From NCBI RefSeq assembly GCF_900215485.1, contig NZ_OCMZ01000002.1:1364001-1428000 (forward strand): a stretch of DNA of 64,000 nucleotides, in the 5' to 3' direction. This document shows positions 29,998 through 38,425 of this stretch, in pieces. The notes beneath the pieces are model-generated. The model was not told the origin of the DNA. It made no database searches and was given only the letters and a program-made list of their open reading frames with translations. Both the position numbers and the translations under genes were made by a program. How positions within the stretch are numbered: the first letter of the stretch is position 1; each line of letters opens with the position of its first letter. Source of the DNA: Nitrosovibrio sp. Nv4 (GTDB lineage Bacteria; Pseudomonadota; Gammaproteobacteria; Burkholderiales; Nitrosomonadaceae).

Positions 29998-32900
29998 ATG
30001 ACAATTCGAAAAACGACTTATATTTTCTATCTGATGACGGCGGTACTTATTTCCCTGCTTACGCTGTTTATTGCGCTCCGTTTCCTGGAGCACCGGAAAC
30101 TGAGTGATGCCCAAGACCTGCGCTACGCCTCCTTCCTTGCAGCGGATGAGCTGCGCCAATCCTCCGATGATCTGACGCGCATGGCGCGTGCCTATGTCGC
30201 CACACGCGACCCGAAGTTTGAGCGAATCTACTCCAATATATTGGCGATCCGCAACGGCGACGAGGAGCGCCCGCTGCACTATGAGCGCGGTTACTGGGAT
30301 CTCATCGTCGCCGATGCAGACTTCCAGCCCGCACCGGGGCGCAGGATTTCCTTTAGATCGCGAATGAAAAAGCTCGGGCTTACGGCGGCAGAGCTTGCAA
30401 AACTTGCGAAAGCCGAAAGTCACTCAAACCAATTGGTGGAGCGGGAACGCAGCGCATTCAATGCAATGAAAGGGCTGTTTCAGGACTCGAACGGAAAGTT
30501 CAGCGTGAAGGGCACACCGGACACCGCGTTGGCCGGTAGCCTACTGCATGATGAGAGCTACCATATTACCAAGGCCGAGATCATGCGGTTGGTGAACGAG
30601 TTTTATGAGCTGCTCGAGGAGCGTACACTCAATACAATAGCTCTCGCTGAGGACCGCTCCAACCTCTACGTATCCGGCGTCTTTTTTACGCTCGCCTTTC
30701 TCATGGCTTGGCTCGCCCTTTCGTATCGCGTCGTGCGCCGGAAGGTACAAAATCTTGCATGGCTCGAAGATGAAACCAGGAATATCGGAAAGGTGGGCAG
30801 CACGCCTCGTTTCTACATTGACTCAAACGATGAGATAGGCAGTCTTTCCCGCGCCTTCACTACGGCTCAAACGGAACGCGATCGTTATTTTAATCAGTCC
30901 CTTAACTTTCTTGCGATTTCCGGTTTCGACAATCGTTTCAAGCGAGTGAATGCAGCTTGGACCAGGGTTTTCGGCTATTCGGCGGAAGAACTTCTGTCCA
31001 AGCATTTCATGGACCTCGTCTTCTCCGGTTCACGGGCAGATACTGTGCTAGAGCTGGACAAGCTCATCTTGGGTGTTCCTGTTTCCTTTGAAAGCCAGAT
31101 GCGCTGCAACGATGGCTCCTTTCGCTGGGTCTTATGGAATATAGCTCCGGCACAAGACACTCGTGAATTCTACTTTTCGGGCCAGGATATCACACCAAGG
31201 AAGAATATCGAGACAGAGCTGCATAAGGCCCGAAAAGTAGCGGAGGCTGCAAACCGGGCCAAAAGCGAGTTTCTGGCAAATATGAGCCATGAGATCCGCA
31301 CGCCCATGAACGGAGTACTTGGCGCGGTTGGGCTGCTTTTGAATACTTCATTAATCGCCTCGCAGCGCGAGTTGGCGGAACTGGCGAGAGCCAGCGGCGA
31401 GACCCTGCTCTCCATTATCAATGACATTCTCGATTTTTCCAAAATCGAAGCAGGTAAACTCGTTATTTCACCCGTTCCTTTTGATCTTCTTCAAACTGTT
31501 GAAGAGGTGGCGAGCATGATTGCCATGCAGCCGGCAAGAAAGAAAAATGTGAATGTAATAGTGCGTTACCTGCCGAATGTGCCGCGCTATGTATTCGGTG
31601 ATCTGGGCCGTATCCGTCAAATACTGACCAACTTGACTAACAATGCCATCAAGTTTACTGACAAGGGCCACGTACTCATCGATGTGGAAACCGATGCGGT
31701 TAGTAAAGATGAGGTGTCCCTCCGCATCAGCATTGAAGATAGCGGACTGGGAATCGCGGCAGATAAACTAGAAAACCTCTTCGACAAGTTTACGCAAGCA
31801 GATACCTCTACCACGCGGCGTTATGGGGGCGCCGGCTTGGGTCTGGCTATCAGCAAGCAACTGGCTAAATTGATGGGCGGCACCATTGGGGCGAAGAGCC
31901 GGGTTGGCGTTGGATCGACGTTCTGGTTTACCCTGCGCCTGGCCTTGCAGAAAGAAGCTCCGCGGGACGTGAGACCGAATGTGGATCTGGATCTGGCAGG
32001 TATTCGTGTGTTGATCGTGGACGATAACTCAGCTAATCGCCTGGTGCTGCAAGAGCAACTCCGCGGCTGGAGGATGCGCATCGGCAGTTGCGCGTCTGGT
32101 GCGGAAGCGTTACGGGCGCTTCAAGAGTCCCAAGCCGCCGGCGATCCCTACAAGATCGCGATCCTCGATCATCAAATGCCGGAGATGGATGGAGAAATAC
32201 TGGGCAAGGTTATCAAGGCCAACCCATTGCTCCACGATGTTCAACTGGTGATGCTCAGCTCACTGGGCCAAGAAGGTGATATCAGGCAGCGACTCAAGAA
32301 AGCTGGTTTTGCAGCCTATCTCGCCAAGCCGGCCCGGCAATCGGAACTATTGCTAACTCTGGTAAGCATACGGGATGCGCAACGCAACCGGCAGGCTATA
32401 AATCTCATGGATGTGCAGCCATCCCTACCAGAATCTCCTGCGCGACAGCTTGTTTATAACTCTCCATTTGCCGGAACCCGCGTCCTACTTGCTGAGGACA
32501 ACGTTACCAATCAGCTCGTTGGCGCCATGATGCTGCGGAATCTGGGCTGCCTGGTGGATGTCGCCGCCAATGGCCGGGAAGCAATGGAAATGGTGGGGGC
32601 ATTTCTCTACGATGCTGTATTCATGGATTGCGAGATGCCCGAGATGGACGGGTTTGAAGCTACTGCCGCAATTCGCCGCCGGGCGGACAGCAACTCGCGG
32701 CCACCCATCATCGCTGTTACGGCGCAGGCCATGCAGGGTGATCAGGAACGTTGCCTTCTCGCAGGCATGGACGATTACATTGGTAAGCCAGTAAAGCAGG
32801 AAGATTTTGCGGCAGCGTTAAAACGTTGGTTGCCGGATCACGAACGAGGGCAGAAGAGTGAGGCAAAACCCTGCCTGACAAGGCGTGAAGAGGTGGCCGG

Positions 32901-33330
32901 CACTATCTCAGACCAGTCCCTGCTACCAGTCTCTTTATCGCTTTCGACTTCATCTGCGCTGAACCCGAAAGTCATTGCGCGACTTCGGTCGCTCGCGGAA
33001 GCAACGAACCCATCCTTGATTACGCAGATATTTACATCGTTCCTGAGCGATGGGACTGAACGCATCAATACTATGCGGGAGGCGGTAGTTGGAAGCGATG
33101 CCGAACTCCTGGGGAAAGCCGCCCACGCCATCAAAGGCGCGAGCGCCAATATCGGCGCTCATTCCATGGCCGATATCGCACGAAAACTGGAACTTTTAGG
33201 CAAATCAGGCAGCATATACGGAGCGATTGTCTTGATAGAACAAATTGAAGTGGAGTTTGAACGTGTGAAGAGCGAAATAGGCCAGCTGAATGTCAGTGGT
33301 GTGCCGTTGTCCGATGCAGCGCAGCTATGA
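29998..33330 (+). CDS. Membrane hybrid histidine kinase (PAS-HisKA-HATPase-REC-REC-Hpt)
   Basis: Sensor of 1110 residues. One membrane segment is at about 8-27 and a second at about 222-243, enclosing a helical periplasmic sensor. A HAMP-like linker and a PAS unit (about 295-405) come next. Then HisKA (LANMSHEIRTPMNGVLGAVG, His near 431), HATPase (NLTNNAIKFTDKG; EDSGLGIA; GGAGLGLAISKQLAKLMGG), receiver 1 (ILDHQMPEMDGE, Asp near 723), receiver 2 (FMDCEMPEMDGFEAT, Asp near 877) and Hpt (AAHAIKGASANIGAH, His near 1042). The full BarA/ArcB-style phosphorelay is intact. ATG 29998 with GGGAAGAG upstream is preferred to an in-frame start 14 codons earlier. It overlaps the diguanylate cyclase by 4 bases. 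Confidence 0.94.
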   Translation: MTIRKTTYIFYLMTAVLISLLTLFIALRFLEHRKLSDAQDLRYASFLAADELRQSSDDLTRMARAYVATRDPKFERIYSNILAIRNGDEERPLHYERGYWDLIVADADFQPAPGRRISFRSRMKKLGLTAAELAKLAKAESHSNQLVERERSAFNAMKGLFQDSNGKFSVKGTPDTALAGSLLHDESYHITKAEIMRLVNEFYELLEERTLNTIALAEDRSNLYVSGVFFTLAFLMAWLALSYRVVRRKVQNLAWLEDETRNIGKVGSTPRFYIDSNDEIGSLSRAFTTAQTERDRYFNQSLNFLAISGFDNRFKRVNAAWTRVFGYSAEELLSKHFMDLVFSGSRADTVLELDKLILGVPVSFESQMRCNDGSFRWVLWNIAPAQDTREFYFSGQDITPRKNIETELHKARKVAEAANRAKSEFLANMSHEIRTPMNGVLGAVGLLLNTSLIASQRELAELARASGETLLSIINDILDFSKIEAGKLVISPVPFDLLQTVEEVASMIAMQPARKKNVNVIVRYLPNVPRYVFGDLGRIRQILTNLTNNAIKFTDKGHVLIDVETDAVSKDEVSLRISIEDSGLGIAADKLENLFDKFTQADTSTTRRYGGAGLGLAISKQLAKLMGGTIGAKSRVGVGSTFWFTLRLALQKEAPRDVRPNVDLDLAGIRVLIVDDNSANRLVLQEQLRGWRMRIGSCASGAEALRALQESQAAGDPYKIAILDHQMPEMDGEILGKVIKANPLLHDVQLVMLSSLGQEGDIRQRLKKAGFAAYLAKPARQSELLLTLVSIRDAQRNRQAINLMDVQPSLPESPARQLVYNSPFAGTRVLLAEDNVTNQLVGAMMLRNLGCLVDVAANGREAMEMVGAFLYDAVFMDCEMPEMDGFEATAAIRRRADSNSRPPIIAVTAQAMQGDQERCLLAGMDDYIGKPVKQEDFAAALKRWLPDHERGQKSEAKPCLTRREEVAGTISDQSLLPVSLSLSTSSALNPKVIARLRSLAEATNPSLITQIFTSFLSDGTERINTMREAVVGSDAELLGKAAHAIKGASANIGAHSMADIARKLELLGKSGSIYGAIVLIEQIEVEFERVKSEIGQLNVSGVPLSDAAQL

Positions 33331-34217
33331 AGATACTCATCGCAGAGGACGACGCTACCTCCCGCTTATTGTTTGCCGCCACGCTCAGGAAATTGGGACA
33401 TACCGTGACGGCAGTAGAGAACGGGCGCAAGGCTTGGGAAGCATGGCAAAAGGACGAGCATTTTCTGCTCATTTCTGACTGGATGATGCCAGATGTGGAT
33501 GGTTTGCAGTTGTGCAAAATGATCCGCGGGGAGCCCAACCTGCGATATACCTACATCATCCTTCTTACGGCGCTGGACAGCAAGGGTAGCTTTCTCGAAG
33601 GAATGGACGCAGGCGCAGATGATTTCATTACCAAACCGTTCGATGAAGAACAGCTGGCAACCCGGTTACGGGTCGCGGAACGAATTCTGGGGTTGCATCA
33701 AAAGCTACATATTCAGGCAACGCATGATCACCTCACAGGCGTATGGAATCGCGCCGCCATCATGGGTCATCTGCAAAAGGAGTTGGAGCGGGCAGCGCGT
33801 GAAGGTACCTGCACAAGCGTTATAGTAGCCGATCTCGATCACTTCAAGCGAGTCAACGATACCTACGGGCATCCCGTCGGCGATGAGGTATTGCAAGAGG
33901 CAGCCCGGCGCATGGGACTCGCATTGCGCGGTTATGACCGCATCGGGCGCTATGGAGGGGAGGAATTTCTTATCACAGCATCCGGTTGTGGCTGGAACGA
34001 GGCCATGGCTCTCGCCGAAAGAATCTGTAGTTCTCTCAGCAGGCAGCCTGTTAATAGCGGGGCAGGGCAAATTCCCATGACTGTAAGTTTAGGCGTTGCT
34101 GTTGGTTGCGGGCAAGGTAAAGATACAGGAGTGCTCATCGCAGCCGCCGATGAGGCGCTTTACCGGGCAAAAAAGTCTGGCCGTAATCGGATTGAATTGT
34201 CAAATCAGACGACGTAA
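33327..34217 (+). CDS. REC-GGDEF diguanylate cyclase response regulator
   Basis: Makes c-di-GMP when phosphorylated. 296 residues: a receiver (AEDDATSRLL; phospho-Asp in LLISDWMMPDVDGLQL, about residue 53; Lys in DFITKPFDEEQ) and a GGDEF domain (active-site GRYGGEEFLITASG, about 207-220; earlier LTGVWNRAAIMGHL and VIVADLDHFKRVNDTYG). The GGEEF variant is catalytically competent. There is no R-x-x-D inhibitory site immediately upstream, so product inhibition may be weak. It shares an ATGA overlap with the hybrid kinase, whose output it most likely is. Confidence 0.94.
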   Translation: MKILIAEDDATSRLLFAATLRKLGHTVTAVENGRKAWEAWQKDEHFLLISDWMMPDVDGLQLCKMIRGEPNLRYTYIILLTALDSKGSFLEGMDAGADDFITKPFDEEQLATRLRVAERILGLHQKLHIQATHDHLTGVWNRAAIMGHLQKELERAAREGTCTSVIVADLDHFKRVNDTYGHPVGDEVLQEAARRMGLALRGYDRIGRYGGEEFLITASGCGWNEAMALAERICSSLSRQPVNSGAGQIPMTVSLGVAVGCGQGKDTGVLIAAADEALYRAKKSGRNRIELSNQTT

Positions 34218-34608
34218 TCAAGGTCCGGAATATGGTGATGAAAAGTTACCACCCCCGTTCCTAACGATTTCGCGTAAAGGCGGTCGATATTGCCGGCTAT
34301 GGAAACATTCCCATTGAAACAAATTTGCCGCACGGCGTGCCAATCCTGCAAACCAGGCGGAGGATTATCTGGACGGCCGTGGCGGTGCAGGATCAGGACG
34401 ACATTTGGGTCTACAACGCCATTGACAATCCACGCGCGGCGGACGGAGGGAATGGATGAGGTTTTGCAGCAATGCAGTGTTTCGATTTGAGCCCTGGCCC
34501 ATCTAATCAATCAGCCCCAGGGCTTAAGAAATCTGTCTTCGTATAGTGACATGAAAAACTCTTACAGCTCAGGCGTTTGATGGAAGCGCTGAAATAAGCG
34601 TCTCCCAT

Positions 34609-34647
34609 AGGGGACGGAATTTCGGTTAAAACCGGAAAGTCTCCCCT
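34609..34647 (+). promoter_or_regulatory. Imperfect inverted repeat upstream of the sigma-54 site
   Basis: AGGGGAC (34609-34615) faces GTCTCCCCT (34639-34647), with an inner TTTCGG/CCGGAAA pairing. The arms lie about 30-65 bp upstream of a sigma-54 promoter, close for an activator site but possible; alternatively it is an RNA hairpin end for an upstream transcript. Confidence 0.4.
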
Positions 34648-34676
34648 AATCGATTGATTCCTTGTCAGATATCTTC

Positions 34677-34692
34677 TGGCATACAAATTGCT
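34677..34692 (+). promoter_or_regulatory. Sigma-54 promoter of the PEP-CTERM gene
   Basis: TGGCAT-N5-TTGCT, with GG at 34678-34679 and GC at 34690-34691, matches the -24/-12 consensus TGGCAC-N5-TTGCT at all but one position. It lies 100 bp before the PEP-CTERM start. Exosortase/PEP-CTERM genes are often tied to the PrsK/PrsR pair and RpoN, which fits. Confidence 0.7.
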
Positions 34693-34792
34693 TTTTCGCC
34701 TATAGCCGTGCTGTTGATGTGTTTGTTAGTGGCGCCATTTGGCCGGCTGTAGCTTCAATTTTTTGAAAAATAATATTAGGAGGATAAGCATT

Positions 34793-35536
34793 ATGAAAAA
34801 GAAAGAAGTTGTACTCGCCCTGGTTGCAATGTTTGGACTGGCGGCGGAATCGTCAGCATCTGGCGGCTTAGGAGTTTCTGCGGGATTAGGGGCACCTACG
34901 GAACTCGGCGTTTCCACAGACCCGGGAGCTTCTATCAACTCAGGCGCTTATGCCGGCTCGGGCGCTTCTACGAACTTAGGCACCTCTACAGGCTTAGGAA
35001 CTTCCGCCGACATAGGAGCTTCCACCGACATAGGAACTTCTACCGATATAGGAACTTCTACCGATATAGGAACTTCTACCGGCATAGGAACTTCTACCAA
35101 CTCAGACATAGACTTGGGGGTTTCTAATGACTTAGGGGTTTCTAATGACTTGGGAGTATCAACTGACTTGGGGATTTCCGCAGGAGTCGCTCCGAAGCTC
35201 AGCCTCACTGCTGATACAGATGCCTCAACCTCTACCGAGATCAGCGCGTTGACCGCCTCAGCAGCTGCAACCACCAATACCGGACTGCCTGCCGTGCTCG
35301 GTTCAGATATCGCAGATACAGGTGTTGATATAGCTAGTCAATCAACTAACACTTTTGATTTGAGCGCAGCAGTGGAGATGGAAAATATGCTTCCCCAACT
35401 GGCAGTAGCGGCCGATGCGGCCGATGCAGCGGTTTCCGCAGTTCCGGAAGCGGATGCGTATGCGATGCTTTTGGCCGGGCTCGGTCTGATGGGTCTCATG
35501 GTAAACCGCAGAAAAGGAAAGCGGATAGAAATATAG
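34793..35536 (+). CDS. PEP-CTERM protein with hexapeptide repeats
   Basis: Exported protein of 247 residues sorted by exosortase. Signal peptide about 1-22 (MKKKEVVLALVAMFGLAAES). Residues about 24-135 are made of some 18 hexapeptide units of pattern [LI]-G-[TVA]-S-[TA]-[DN] (for example LGVSTD, IGTSTD). The C-terminal sorting signal is PEADAYAMLLAGLGLMGLMV followed by NRRKGKR: a PEP-like start, one membrane helix and a basic tail. GGAGGA precedes ATG 34793. The repeat period suggests a beta-solenoid or adhesive surface stalk, comparable to biofilm matrix proteins; that is inference. A sigma-54 promoter lies upstream. Confidence 0.88.
   Translation: MKKKEVVLALVAMFGLAAESSASGGLGVSAGLGAPTELGVSTDPGASINSGAYAGSGASTNLGTSTGLGTSADIGASTDIGTSTDIGTSTDIGTSTGIGTSTNSDIDLGVSNDLGVSNDLGVSTDLGISAGVAPKLSLTADTDASTSTEISALTASAAATTNTGLPAVLGSDIADTGVDIASQSTNTFDLSAAVEMENMLPQLAVAADAADAAVSAVPEADAYAMLLAGLGLMGLMVNRRKGKRIEI
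34997..35104 (+). repeat. 18-bp tandem repeat inside the PEP-CTERM gene
   Basis: Six near-identical 18-bp units (GGAACTTCTACCGATATA and variants) code for I-G-T-S-T-D. At least two neighbouring units are identical, so repeat number could change by slippage or recombination without shifting frame. Confidence 0.85.
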
Positions 35537-35637
35537 AAAATCCTGCTGAGGTTTGCCTGGGTATTGGGTTTGGAAATATTGGTTCGGGGAAGAGCGCATC
35601 ATCGCATTGTGCGACTCTTCCTCCCAACAGACTCTTA

Positions 35638-35859
35638 CTAGGAGACGTACCCGAGCTGAAGCAGACCGCACAACCTTTCAGACGTAAGTAGCAGTCCTTC
35701 CTCTAGGCGCAAGCCATGCGATGCGCAAGAGAAATCAGGTAGGAAATCGTGGCTTATTTCTTTTGAGAATGCAGAAAATCGAGCCTGGTTATGCTCTTGT
35801 CCCTCTTGCCACACTTTGTCGTCAAAAGTTTCTCTCCGATCGAATCGTGCAAGCGGCAT
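35638..35859 (-). CDS. Small hypothetical protein
   Basis: Possible 73-residue protein (MPLARFDRRETFDDKVWQEG). GAGGAAATA stands right before ATG 35859, a usable ribosome site. The reading stays open about 26 codons further upstream with protein-like content (DRVRIRITHEE just before the Met), so it could be the tail of a longer gene that lost its start. Cysteines and acidic residues only; no known domain. Low certainty. Confidence 0.35.
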   Translation of the reverse strand: MPLARFDRRETFDDKVWQEGQEHNQARFSAFSKEISHDFLPDFSCASHGLRLEEGLLLTSERLCGLLQLGYVS

Positions 35860-36426
35860 TATTTCCTCATGTGTAATGCGGATACGAACCCTGTCTTTTG
35901 AACAGCTTACCGCGCCGATTTCGCTGCGTGTAGGGAGCTATTTTTTTCGGGCGGACTCGCCTATCGGTTTCAGCAACTCCTTCCTGTTGTTATTTGGATC
36001 AGCCCGATTCACGGCCCTGGCCGCTCTTCACCGTAAGAATAACCGGGGCAGACGACAATATTTGCGAGCTTAACGCGTAAATTTACTAAGAGGCGAGATT
36101 ACGTAATAATTGGGGCGAGATGGCGGGAGGGTGACATTCATATCTAAGCTTGAAACCCGTATCACTGCTATGTTTGACTCACAGCCTCAAGCAAGTTACC
36201 ACGTTTGTTACCACGGTTATTACCTCGGTACCCCGAAATCAGCACTGGAGATACTGCCCAATAGCCGATAAAACCATTTCTCGCTCCGTTGGTTCAACCA
36301 GATCCGATAGAATGAAGGGGTTACAAGACAATGCTTGCTACTCCTTTTTTGCTCACCGCGCACTTTCCCATCTGGTACCTCACGCCGCCGCACCTGCCTG
36401 TGGTGACACCTTAGGGGGCGTCGTGC
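35860..36426. other. Island border, no supported gene
   Basis: About 570 bp between the small frame and the hsdR remnant. The minus-strand frame of the hsdR C-terminus runs on to 36220 but its last 69 codons are unlike the family, marking the recombination border of the island. No other signal was seen. Confidence 0.4.
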
Positions 36427-37271
36427 CGGGTGGTAGGTGGAGTAAAAAACCATATCCGTCATCCAGCGCTTGAAGTTGTGGTTGTCGCTGTACTGCTTGA
36501 ACAGCTCTGTGTGATCAAATGAGCCAAGCACGACGCGATTCAGCGCCTTGTCGTGTTCCAGCTTTGCGTTTTGTTTGTCAGAGTTGGCCTGAGCATTCTG
36601 GTACGCCTTGTCCTGTACCACGCGGGCCGGAATCTCCTTGGTGATGACCTTGCGAATCTTGTCGCCGTCCTTCCACTCGATATTGCCGAACATATTGTTG
36701 GACGCCCTGATGATGTTCGACAGCTTGTCGATGTCCGGCCGCCACCACCGCCACCGCCTTGGGTGGGGGCGGCTCGATGAAGGCATCCGTGTCGTTCATC
36801 TATCGACGCAGCGTGGTCGTAGCTCTTGATGGTGCCGACAATCTGCGTATCTGGTGCGCGCCGGTCAGTGATAACGACGACAGAGTCGAACTGGGTCAAC
36901 ATGGCATCGGCGGCGCTTTTGAGCTCGACCAACTGGTGGGCCAGTTATGAGAGCGTGTTGCTCTTGCCGCTGCCTGCTGAACGTTGGATGAGATACCGCT
37001 TGCCATATTCGGCATCTGCAGACTTTACATCTATATCGAAACTCGCAGTGACGTCGTAAAATGATATTCTAGCGGTCTTCATTGTCCCAAGCTCCTTATG
37101 GGCTGCTACAAAATCTTTAGTATCTACGTTTGGTAGCCATCCCTTGATATTTGCTTCACGTGCAAGCACCCAGTGGTCTTCTGCCAACTCGGTTTCATTC
37201 ATCAGCGCCTCGAGTCCAGAAACATCAACCGATCCAGTCGCAAGACCTTTCGAATTACGTGAAGAGCACAT
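36427..37271 (-). pseudogene. hsdR: hsdR remnant (type I restriction subunit R), nonsense, deletion and frameshift
   Basis: Two ends of a type I restriction endonuclease subunit without its middle. 5' part 36800-37271: WVLAREANIKGWLPNVDTKD, KTARISFYDVTASFDIDVKS, then the Walker A GKRYLIQRSAGSGKSNTLS. An in-frame TAA (36945-36947) stands where family members have a Trp or Ile, after which the frame continues LAHQLVELKSAAD, then VVVITDRRAPDTQIVGTIKS. At about 36800 the text jumps to the Gly-rich linker and the C-terminal domain (DIDKLSNIIRASNNMFGNIE, then ANSDKQNAKLEHDKALNRVV), which needs a frameshift in the linker. Most of the helicase is gone, so it cannot work. hsdS and hsdM are absent. Confidence 0.85.
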
Positions 37272-37420
37272 AGCAACACATGGATCGTAGACCTAGCGGA
37301 ATGTGTGCGAACCTGGTAGTCTCCGGTCACCTGAGACAGAAGCTTCGCTCTCTGGATGCTTCGGACACTTCCGACTGATAGGAAAGCCGCGCAGCTGCGC
37401 CGGCGCTGACTGAAATAAAA

Positions 37421-38425
37421 ATGGCAACTTTCGTGGATTTGTTTTGTGGAGGCGGATTCGGGGCCAGGGGGGCGGTTCAAGGAGGAGGCGTTCCACTATT
37501 GGGATTGGATGCGTGGGATTTGGCCACTAAGACTTACGAGGCCAACTTTCCGTCGGCGGATGTAATCACTGATTTCATTGAAAACGTCGACGCCGCCGCG
37601 CTGGGTCGACGGTATCGTCCGGACGTGCTCGTGACGTCTCCCGAGTGCACCTCGCACTCAATTGCACGCGGCGCCAAGCCAGGGTTGGAAAGCAGTCGTG
37701 AAACTGCGATTGGCATTGTTCCGTGGGTGGAGTCGATGCACCCTCGATGGGTCATTGTCGAGAACGTCAACCGGATGAAAAAGTGGGACCGACACAACGA
37801 GCTCGTCGCGACGATTGAGGGGCTGGGCTATACGGTCAGTGATCTTTTCCTCAATGCTGCCGATTTCGGGGCCGCCCAAGCGCGGAAGCGCATGTTTCTT
37901 GTCTGTGACAAGCAAGGTTCAAAAGTTTCGCGGGAACAGCTATTGGCATTCGGAAGCGATCGGCCCCTGACGGCCAACGATATTATCGATTGGGAGACTC
38001 CGTATCCGTCCAGTCCACTACGCAAGCCGGGAAGAGCGAAGGCCACACTGGAGCGGGCGGACCGGGCTATCGCCGCATCGGGCCGGAATGTCCCATTCAT
38101 CATCGTCTATTACGGATCAGACTACGCTGGCGGCTGGCAAACGCTGGACGTTCCACTGCGCACCGTGACCACCGTAGATCGGTTCGGGCTTGTAACCTGG
38201 CGAAAGCGCGAGCCCTACTTGAGGATGCTTCAACCCAACGAATTGCTCAAGGCGATGGGCGGCGGCGACGAACATCTGTTACCTCATGGTACCCGCCGCG
38301 AAAAGGTCAAGCTTTGCGGAAATGGCGTTTGCTCGGAGGTCATGGCTGCCATCTTCAAGTGGATCAGCGTGGCTCAGACACATCCCCGAGGAAGGGCGAT
38401 GCGACAACGCCGACCCAATGATTGA
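37421..38425 (+). CDS. DNA (cytosine-5-)-methyltransferase
   Basis: Modification enzyme of 334 residues that makes 5-methylcytosine. Motif I MATFVDLFCGGGFGARGAV at the very start, motif IV with the catalytic Cys in VTSPECTSHSIARG (about residue 73; PEC in place of the usual PCQ), motif VI VIVENVNRM (about 113), and motif VIII GAAQARKRMFLV (about 145). Motifs IX-X follow at TVTTVDRFGLVT and PNELLKAMG. No strong Shine-Dalgarno precedes the ATG. It overlaps the AspBHI-like nuclease by 8 bases, so methylase and nuclease are made together. It converges with vsr, whose product repairs T:G mismatches at methylated cytosines. Confidence 0.92.
   Translation: MATFVDLFCGGGFGARGAVQGGGVPLLGLDAWDLATKTYEANFPSADVITDFIENVDAAALGRRYRPDVLVTSPECTSHSIARGAKPGLESSRETAIGIVPWVESMHPRWVIVENVNRMKKWDRHNELVATIEGLGYTVSDLFLNAADFGAAQARKRMFLVCDKQGSKVSREQLLAFGSDRPLTANDIIDWETPYPSSPLRKPGRAKATLERADRAIAASGRNVPFIIVYYGSDYAGGWQTLDVPLRTVTTVDRFGLVTWRKREPYLRMLQPNELLKAMGGGDEHLLPHGTRREKVKLCGNGVCSEVMAAIFKWISVAQTHPRGRAMRQRRPND

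Noticed and set aside
34205-34510. 101-codon minus frame downstream of the diguanylate cyclase
   Set aside because: Overlaps the cyclase end, lacks a ribosome site, and has no family likeness.
34997-35104. Short regular repeats that could suggest a CRISPR array
   Set aside because: Units are adjacent with no spacers and code for a hexapeptide in frame.
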